Positions 58,098 to 64,000 of a DNA stretch of 64,000 bases are shown here, piece after piece (position 1 is the first letter of the stretch; each line of letters begins with the position of its first letter). The position numbers were made by a program, and so were the translations under genes. Under the pieces are notes generated by a model. The model ran no database searches and was not told the origin of the DNA. It saw only the letters and a program-made list of their open reading frames with translations. The stretch is from Dermatophagoides farinae (lineage: Eukaryota; Arthropoda; Arachnida; Sarcoptiformes; Pyroglyphidae), in assembly GCF_024713945.1 (NCBI RefSeq), contig NW_027461521.1, positions 64,501 to 128,500 on the forward strand, in the 5' to 3' direction.

Positions 58098-58808
58098 TTA
58101 CATTTTCTTCAATATTGCCGCCCAGTTATTGCTGTCGTAGCTTAAGTCAATTAATTCGACGAGATCGTGGAGTGCTTCTTCGATGTCAGCCTGAAACTCT
58201 TCTTTTGAATATATGTGGTAATAACGCTTTCCGACTAGATTTTTTTCATTGTCTCGCCAGTCAACAAAGTTATCAGGCTGACTGAACGACCTCGCGCCAA
58301 TGGAGTTTTCTTTTTGTTCCATTGCCCATACATAAATTAAAATTTTGCAATTGTGTTTAGTAATGCGCACAAGTTCTTTCATAGTTGCCATTCTCCTGGT
58401 TCGCGAACTTAAATGATGCAGCGTCGCTATACATATGCAGCAGTCTGCGGCATTTGTGCCGATTGGGATGTTTAAAATGTTCCCTTTTGTAAATTCTGCA
58501 TTTTTACAGAGCTTCGTGTTTATTTTTTGAGCTTCAGCAAGTAAATTTTCGCAGGCGTCTACTCCGATGTAGCGACAGTTATGAGGTATGTCGACTAAGT
58601 ATTTGCCGTTTCCACAGCCAATGTCTGCTATAAGCAAGCCGGCTGAAGACAATTCAGTCTGAATGAAATGCGATACTCGTGGCCAAGTTGAGTGTCTCGT
58701 TCCGCTGAACTTTTTAGCAATTACGTTGTAAGTTTCGTGAACGTATTTATTCTCAAACTCTTCGTTGCCCAAATCTTCAGTTGTATTTATTTCATTTTTT
58801 TTTACCAT
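58098..58808 (-). CDS. TRM9: TRM9/ALKBH8-like tRNA wobble-uridine methyltransferase
   Basis: A 236-residue SAM methyltransferase. Markers: ENKYVHETYNVIAKKFSGTRHSTWP (family start 'E..yVH.vYd.IA.hFs.TR...WP'), the SAM loop IADIGCGNGKYL, IGVDACENLLAEA, ADCCICIATLHHLSS and the end ILIYVWAMEQ. Together these define TRM9, which with TRM112 completes mcm5U at the wobble position of certain tRNAs. The C-terminal part (RYYHIYSKEEF, about 35 residues before the end) is also conserved. Length is close to fungal TRM9 (about 280). Intronless; start at ATG 58808. Confidence 0.92.
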   Translation of the reverse strand: MVKKNEINTTEDLGNEEFENKYVHETYNVIAKKFSGTRHSTWPRVSHFIQTELSSAGLLIADIGCGNGKYLVDIPHNCRYIGVDACENLLAEAQKINTKLCKNAEFTKGNILNIPIGTNAADCCICIATLHHLSSRTRRMATMKELVRITKHNCKILIYVWAMEQKENSIGARSFSQPDNFVDWRDNEKNLVGKRYYHIYSKEEFQADIEEALHDLVELIDLSYDSNNWAAILKKM

Positions 58809-58901
58809 ATTTCCTTATTATTTGAGCCTATAGGTCAAGTTAACATTAAAATTATATAATTTAGCTTATTAAATTTTTTCCACTGTTTAAACAATAAATT
58901 T

Positions 58902-60581
58902 ATGAAGAGTGCGTTCTCTGTTATCCACAAGTATGAACAAGAACTAACTAATAAAAATCAAGATTTAGCTTCATGTAAGAAGGACACACAGACAAGGAAA
59001 TCCAATGAAAACGGCTCATTAGTCCTAATTTCTGATATTATAAATTTCTTAAAAGATTCTGCAAACAACAACTCCAACTATCATGTTACCCTTGTTGTAC
59101 TTTTCAACGTTTTTTTAAAACTGTGTAAGACGTGTAACACGCTGCACTCTCAATTGCGAAGAAAGTTTACCACTGATTTGTTCGAATTACTAAAATTCAT
59201 TTTAAACGATAATATTTTCGTTTCCAACCACAGTCAATTGTTGATTGATAAACTGTTGTGTTTGGTGAAGTTTGATATTTGGTTCGATATTTCTCACTCG
59301 ACATATTACTTGGATTTTTTATCTGGTTACATTTACTCAGAATCTACTGAAATTGATTTTGACCTGTATGTATTGTCCATATATCTCTTTTCCATTTTAT
59401 TTTCTGATCAACCACTCAGTCACAATCCAGATGCGGTTTCAGACACAAAAACTAATGATCCTTTAATTTATTCTAGAATTACTAAAGACAGTGTAGAAAG
59501 ACTGATCAATGCTTTTAAGGCACAACTAGGTTACACACTTAATAAAAAAAGTTATGTTTCATTATGTACGGCTCTCCAGCATTTGGCATTTAATATAGTG
59601 GCAAAATTTAACTTTTTCGAAACAACAAATATTTACCACTTGGTTCATTTTATCCTTTCGATCTCAGTCAGCCACGCGATCAACTTCGAAAATATTTTCA
59701 GCAACCATCTTGAAATGCTGTTCTATTTAAGCAACGAAACTATATCTATTATAGCACACAAAACTCCACAATATTTATTTACTGCTTTGGATTCAAACCA
59801 CACTACTTTTGTCGATCAAAACCAGTTTCTACTAAATGACTCTATCAGTAAATATAGTTTGAGTGAAGTGCTGCTAAACGAGTACACATTCAGCCTGAAA
59901 CGTATCTGGGAGATTTTGCAAACAGCTAAAGAAACAGAATTATATTCTAACGATTTTCAAGAGCCAGCTTACAACAGTATTTCAAACATTATTTCGAGTA
60001 TTTTAAATTCCGTAGCCTACGTAGTCAAAACGTCCTACGACCTTCCTGCTGTTGAAAAACCAATTGACTGCAACACAATTTTCAAAGAAACGCTAATGTG
60101 GATGTATCACAGCATTCATATTTTGTCTAACACCATGCAAATCAGCACTTCTCACTATGAACGAAAAAAACTTAAAAATTGTTTGACAGATTCATCAAGT
60201 GTAGACGAACTAAATCTTCAATTTAATTTTTTGCAACTTGTATTAACTTGCAAAGCACAGTTAATTCATACTCTGATGAACACTATATTAGCTTTTTATA
60301 ATTACGATACGAATAAGTTCGTTATTTACCCGAACGTAGTTAATCTTGACAAACCTAAAAATATCGTTATAGAAAAAAAAAAATACATCAAACCCATTTC
60401 ATCTTTACTCCTGCTCTGTAAAGAGCTACTGGATCAGTTTAGCTTGTGTCACATTCCCATAAAACTTCTTCGTAGATTAGATGCTATGATTGCATTATTT
60501 GACTCGTTGTCGTCTAAAGACTTGCCAACGGATCAAACTAATAACTTAAAAAGTAAGATTCCATCGCTATCTCTGTTCTAA
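58902..60581 (+). CDS. Helical protein of unknown function
   Basis: A 559-residue intronless protein starting at ATG 58902. It is nearly all predicted helix with many Leu/Phe-rich hairpins (VTLVVLFNVFLKLC; LYVLSIYLFSILF; FLQLVLTCKAQLIHTL), probably a solenoid; the hydrophobic stretches contain polar residues and are unlikely membrane spans. No signal peptide or catalytic motif. No family is recognised. Its coding end overlaps TMCO1's coding end by 15 bp on the opposite strand. Confidence 0.7.
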   Translation: MKSAFSVIHKYEQELTNKNQDLASCKKDTQTRKSNENGSLVLISDIINFLKDSANNNSNYHVTLVVLFNVFLKLCKTCNTLHSQLRRKFTTDLFELLKFILNDNIFVSNHSQLLIDKLLCLVKFDIWFDISHSTYYLDFLSGYIYSESTEIDFDLYVLSIYLFSILFSDQPLSHNPDAVSDTKTNDPLIYSRITKDSVERLINAFKAQLGYTLNKKSYVSLCTALQHLAFNIVAKFNFFETTNIYHLVHFILSISVSHAINFENIFSNHLEMLFYLSNETISIIAHKTPQYLFTALDSNHTTFVDQNQFLLNDSISKYSLSEVLLNEYTFSLKRIWEILQTAKETELYSNDFQEPAYNSISNIISSILNSVAYVVKTSYDLPAVEKPIDCNTIFKETLMWMYHSIHILSNTMQISTSHYERKKLKNCLTDSSSVDELNLQFNFLQLVLTCKAQLIHTLMNTILAFYNYDTNKFVIYPNVVNLDKPKNIVIEKKKYIKPISSLLLLCKELLDQFSLCHIPIKLLRRLDAMIALFDSLSSKDLPTDQTNNLKSKIPSLSLF

Positions 60582-61139
60582 CAATGTATGCTCTTTATTG
60601 ATCAATTTCGTTATTGAATTCAGTCTGCGAATTCTCGGTTCAGATATCCTTGGCATTACATTTTTTATTAGCGGTGCATTTACGATTAAACACATAATAT
60701 ACCAAGTGGGAGCGCTAATATCACGATCTCTTTCGCTCTCAACGGTCCACTGCATCAATTCCCGTAGCCAAGGATATGGTTTGAATGGAAGCTCACCAAT
60801 AACTACAGACTTAAAGTTTGTTGTGATGACCGCGATAGAGATCACAATAAAAGTTATGGACATGAGATTTAGTTTAATGAGTCTTCTAGAAAGTTGTTCC
60901 GATAAACGTTTAAATTCATGAATAAGCCTTATTAATTCTTCATCATCTTTTTGTTCATACTGTTTGTCATTGATCTTTTTTTCGACATATGCAATTTTTT
61001 TTTCAAGATCGCGAAATTCTTTTTTTCTGTAGCTGCGAGTATAAAATATTAATTCAGATAGAGCAACAATAATCAGACTCAGTACAAAAAGAAAAAACTG
61101 TAAGTTTTCATAAACCAATATCGGCAGATTATCAAACAT
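60567..61139 (-). CDS. TMCO1: TMCO1-like ER membrane protein
   Basis: A 190-residue protein starting at ATG 61139. Order: short lumenal start, TM1 (FFLFVLSLIIVALSELIFY) and a basic turn (YRKKEF), a 55-residue cytosolic coiled coil, TM2 (MSITFIVISIAVITT), then NFKSVVIGELPFKPYPWLREL, which lines up with TMCO1's 'fdgrvvAkLPFtPl..iq.l', and a third hydrophobic segment. This is the Oxa1-superfamily design shared with GET1 and EMC3; the LPFxP motif favours TMCO1. TMCO1 acts in the ER translocon for multi-span proteins and has been reported as a Ca2+-leak channel. Length matches (188 in humans). Confidence 0.75.
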   Translation of the reverse strand: MFDNLPILVYENLQFFLFVLSLIIVALSELIFYTRSYRKKEFRDLEKKIAYVEKKINDKQYEQKDDEELIRLIHEFKRLSEQLSRRLIKLNLMSITFIVISIAVITTNFKSVVIGELPFKPYPWLRELMQWTVESERDRDISAPTWYIMCLIVNAPLIKNVMPRISEPRIRRLNSITKLINKEHTLLEQR

Positions 61140-61388
61140 ATTGAGCGATTATGCCTGAACAACAAATTTTTATGTATGAACGTTAAATTAAAGACAATAT
61201 AATGTAATTTATTATATAGTAGAAATTACACAAAAGAGAAAACTCTTTAAAATAAAAAAAATTAGAAAAAAATAAGTAGAAAACTATTATTAAAGTAATA
61301 TTGGTTTATTTTATATTTTTCTCAGAATAGTTTAGAATAATATCTTGTACATAAATGTCAATATACTTAATTTATAAAAAAATATTTC

Positions 61389-63815
61389 ATGTCGGATAAT
61401 GCTTGTAATTTAGACGTTTCAAGAAACACGAAAACAATTTTGGTCAACAATAAAAAACCTAACGAATCTAAATCTGGAAGCACTAGCAAAGACAATGTTA
61501 CAACGTCAAGAAAAATTAGTTTTTCTAAATCAGAAAATAATAATGATAACACGTCGAGCTTGATAAAAAAAAAAGTTGGATTCGTGTATAACAACTACGA
61601 TAAACGCAATATAAAACACAACAGAGATTTTAATGGTTTTAGTTCAGCTCCTCATTTGATCTCATCAGAAAAAACTGAAACACAAAACAGAGGTAATACC
61701 AGTCGCTTAGACCCTAAAGTTGAAACAACTGATAACTCAGCCAACGAACAGATTAATAGTAACGATGAATCCACAATTTCTGACGGAAAAAAAGTAAATA
61801 AGAATGAAAGAGTGTACAAGCATCCTAGTAATGTATCTAGAATGCATACAGGAAATTTTACGGCTAGTCCTGACAAAAATTATAATTTTTTAAATAAAGC
61901 AGTAAACAATACAAGGAGTTCGTCAACTATTTCTTTTTGGCCTAGTAAACAAATTTTATCTCGGAACAACGGTTATGAATACAGTTCGGATCACATATTT
62001 AGTGAAGCTCAATTTCAAAGCATATTCAGTACAGATAATTTTTATTTATCTTGTCATAACGACAATGTCAAAAGTTTAATAAATAACCAAAACGTATTTG
62101 CTCGATTAGATAAGAATATTTTAGACAAAACTACAAAATTGATGAAAGACGCTAAAAAACAACTGAACGAGAACTTCAAAAGTGGAACTCTTGGAACAAA
62201 AGCTTTATACAACGAGCTTTCACTAGATAAACTTAAAACAGCTTTTATAGAGAGATTTGATGAAACAGATGCAACCGTTTTTAATAGTTTATTCTCCAAC
62301 CATTTAGAAATTGATAAAACAGAGCTCAAGCAATTTTACGAAACTATCTTCACACTCAAGCATGAAGATTTCGATCTGGCAATTTGTTCTAACAAAAAAA
62401 AAGACTCGTCAAATAAATCAATTAAAAATACCGCAAATGTGGAACCAGTGGATGCAATGATAGAAATGCTGTCAAACTGCAAATTCCGAAGTTGTCACTC
62501 CACAATTCATACCTCGCACACTGACTCAAACAAACCAAACCACGATTCACGGAATAGCTTTTCCAGAACTAACAAACAAGATCGTCATAGTTTTAGTCTT
62601 CAAAAAAGTGACTCTGTCGTGAAATACGCGTTGGATTTTTTTTATGCTAGGCGTAACCACGCTCATAGTATTGTAGCTCAAAAAATCCAGGTAAAGTCCG
62701 AAATTGCGTGTCTGGTTTTCCGTAACTTGCCTATGCATCATTACATAATGATGTCTTCCAAAAAGTATAGTTCATACGAAAGTAAGCATCAGGAAAACAA
62801 ACCTTACGTCTCCTCAGCTGTTTTACTCGAAACTGCAAAATCACAAAATCTCACCAGTGAAGGTTTCCCCATGAGTAATATAGTCCCGCCATCTAAGCCT
62901 TCTGACTTCACAGAAGAAAAAATGGTTTCGCGAAAGACTAAAGCCTTGCTCAACAAGTTGTCAGCTGATAATTTCTGTGTTATCGTTCCTGAAATTTTGG
63001 GAATCTTTAATCTTTTGAACGAAGAAAATTTAATTCGTGCAGGTACTACGTGTTTATACAAACAAGCAACGAGTAACGAGTTAAACATCCACATTATTGT
63101 GGATTTTATAACTGTCGCGCTCCTTCTTCTTGGCAAGAACAAAAATCTGTTTAATAGATCCCTTATTTCGATTTGCCAAACGGAATTTTTGAAATTATTG
63201 AAAGACGACTTGAGACCAGACAAACTCATTGAACTTCTTGGAGACGTAGACAATATAGACGAAATCGCCGAGCAAAACGAAAAAATCAGACTGAAAATTT
63301 CTTCAACAATGCGCTTTTTAGCCAAACTCTTCCTCAACAACATTTTGTTAGCTCGACAGTATGCATATATACTCTACTCGTTTTTAGAAACGAAACCTTA
63401 CTCCGATGAGTATATTGACTTTAAAGGCATCACTAAATCCGACAATATGCATTTAAACTGTTTCATACAAAGTGATAACCTTACAGTTCCAGTTGTTTCC
63501 AATAATATCGTGTTGGCCATCACTGAATTTTTAATCTCGCTTGGAACTTTCGCCAAGTTAGTCAAAAAATACATCGGCATCTTTCATAGAACGCTAGAAC
63601 AGTTAGTTATTTATTATGACGCTGATTGTTATGAGGGTTACATCAATTTCAGAATGTCAGTGCTCTTCGATAATTTGATTTCAAACAAGCCTTTCTCTTT
63701 TGATGACTCAAACAGTAGTAATTCGCCTTATAAAAAATGGATAAACCATCTCAAAGCTAATCACACCATTAGAGCTTCAAAACATGTTTCCAACTCTGAC
63801 GAGGAATCAAGCTAG
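61389..63815 (+). CDS. MIF4G-domain protein, eIF4G-like
   Basis: An 808-residue intronless protein starting at ATG 61389. Residues 1-190 are Ser/Asn/Lys-rich and disordered. A helical region follows (about 210-330), then another polar linker. Residues about 520-770 look like an MIF4G HEAT domain: KALLNKLSADNFCVIVPEIL, SLISICQTEFLKLL (matching 'l...CQ.eFe'), then IRLKISSTMRFLAKLFLNNIL ('kr..lgnirFIGeLy...ml') and later hairpins. In eIF4G this domain binds eIF4A and RNA. I see no sure eIF4E-binding YxxxxL motif or MA3 domain, so a Paip1/CTIF- or eIF4G-type factor is possible. Divergent from TMCO1 (249 bp). Confidence 0.6.
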   Translation: MSDNACNLDVSRNTKTILVNNKKPNESKSGSTSKDNVTTSRKISFSKSENNNDNTSSLIKKKVGFVYNNYDKRNIKHNRDFNGFSSAPHLISSEKTETQNRGNTSRLDPKVETTDNSANEQINSNDESTISDGKKVNKNERVYKHPSNVSRMHTGNFTASPDKNYNFLNKAVNNTRSSSTISFWPSKQILSRNNGYEYSSDHIFSEAQFQSIFSTDNFYLSCHNDNVKSLINNQNVFARLDKNILDKTTKLMKDAKKQLNENFKSGTLGTKALYNELSLDKLKTAFIERFDETDATVFNSLFSNHLEIDKTELKQFYETIFTLKHEDFDLAICSNKKKDSSNKSIKNTANVEPVDAMIEMLSNCKFRSCHSTIHTSHTDSNKPNHDSRNSFSRTNKQDRHSFSLQKSDSVVKYALDFFYARRNHAHSIVAQKIQVKSEIACLVFRNLPMHHYIMMSSKKYSSYESKHQENKPYVSSAVLLETAKSQNLTSEGFPMSNIVPPSKPSDFTEEKMVSRKTKALLNKLSADNFCVIVPEILGIFNLLNEENLIRAGTTCLYKQATSNELNIHIIVDFITVALLLLGKNKNLFNRSLISICQTEFLKLLKDDLRPDKLIELLGDVDNIDEIAEQNEKIRLKISSTMRFLAKLFLNNILLARQYAYILYSFLETKPYSDEYIDFKGITKSDNMHLNCFIQSDNLTVPVVSNNIVLAITEFLISLGTFAKLVKKYIGIFHRTLEQLVIYYDADCYEGYINFRMSVLFDNLISNKPFSFDDSNSSNSPYKKWINHLKANHTIRASKHVSNSDEESS

Positions 63816-63900
63816 CATGAGATGTGTTTTACAATTTTTGTATTATAATTCAATTACATATCAATGATGTGTATTTATATATGTATATGTGAGAAAAGAG

Positions 63901-64000
63901 TTAAAAAATTAAATTTTGTTTTTCCGATTCGGAGTCAGCCTCAGGGGCTTTGAAACCGAGTTGCAGGCCTTTTTTATATAAATAATTTTGTAGAAAATCT
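63901..64000 (-). CDS. 3' end of a gene cut by the window edge
   Basis: On the minus strand one frame is open from the window edge to a TAA at 63901..63903, giving 32 residues (LYKKGLQLGFKAPEADSESE, then KQNLIF). Its basic-then-acidic character and higher GC content than the flanking DNA make it look coding. It converges with the MIF4G gene (85 bp between stops). Family cannot be told. Confidence 0.5.
   Translation of the reverse strand, partial: DFLQNYLYKKGLQLGFKAPEADSESEKQNLIF

Noticed and set aside
62804-63343. 179-codon minus-strand ORF inside the MIF4G gene
   Set aside because: Antisense to the conserved MIF4G region; no recognisable feature.
1-64000. tRNA, rRNA, snRNA, CRISPR array or transposon
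   Set aside because: I looked for tRNA B-box-like sequence, snRNA cores, direct repeats, transposase or reverse-transcriptase motifs in the gaps and found none convincing. A dedicated covariance-model scan would decide for RNAs.

Overview
This window is nuclear DNA of a compact, AT-rich eukaryote: standard genetic code, about 40 protein genes on both strands, eukaryote-only proteins throughout, and no rRNA, tRNA or mobile element that I could recognise. Genes sit very close together. Some convergent pairs overlap by 15-24 bp, and most intergenic gaps are under 300 bp. Introns are rare and tiny: I reconstruct eleven, 26-49 nt long, all GT...AG, in eight or nine genes, usually right behind the start codon. 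A secreted Cys-rich protein resembling apicomplexan oocyst wall proteins (45.1-46.4 kb), a glycogen/amylopectin phosphorylase and ApiAP2-like promoter motifs suggest an apicomplexan. Retention of the phosphorylase argues against a piroplasm or Plasmodium and fits a cryptosporidian, gregarine or coccidian-type lineage. The assignment is an inference; no single sequence proves it.

Layout. 0-4.7 kb: two coiled-coil proteins of unknown function, a TFIIF-alpha-like factor and a tiny one-TM protein. 4.7-10 kb: two adjacent nucleotide-sugar-transporter-like genes, the second split by an insert of about 816 residues (the most unusual gene here). 10-21 kb: TAF7, a micro two-TM gene with two introns, a Sam50-like barrel, a small secreted protein, a protein disulfide isomerase, CCR4 deadenylase, an unidentified protein, eIF2-gamma and a coiled-coil protein. 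21.5-27 kb: SFT2, Reptin (RUVBL2), a CorA-type Mg2+ transporter and a Nuf2-like kinetochore protein. 27-34.7 kb: a 2570-residue ARM/HEAT-like solenoid protein with a C-terminal PH-like segment. 34.8-45 kb: membrane genes, APC11, two large unknown proteins, glycogen phosphorylase and farnesyltransferase beta (four exons). 45-50 kb: an oocyst-wall-like protein, a small secreted acidic protein and two unusually long intergenic stretches containing a GC-rich island. 50-64 kb: METTL13, importin-beta, a CID protein, a degenerate AAA protein, TRM9, TMCO1, an MIF4G protein and several unknowns.

Functionally most genes are housekeeping: transcription (TFIIF, TAF7), mRNA decay (CCR4), translation and its modification (eIF2-gamma, MIF4G, METTL13, TRM9), secretion (PDI, SFT2, TMCO1, sugar transporters), mitosis (Nuf2, APC11), chromatin (Reptin) and nuclear import. 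The 45-50 kb region is the exception, with two secreted products, long upstream DNA and possible E2F-type sites, as expected for a stage-regulated locus. Several ORFs appear to begin at TTG/GTG; I moved these to the first supported ATG or joined them to an upstream mini-exon.
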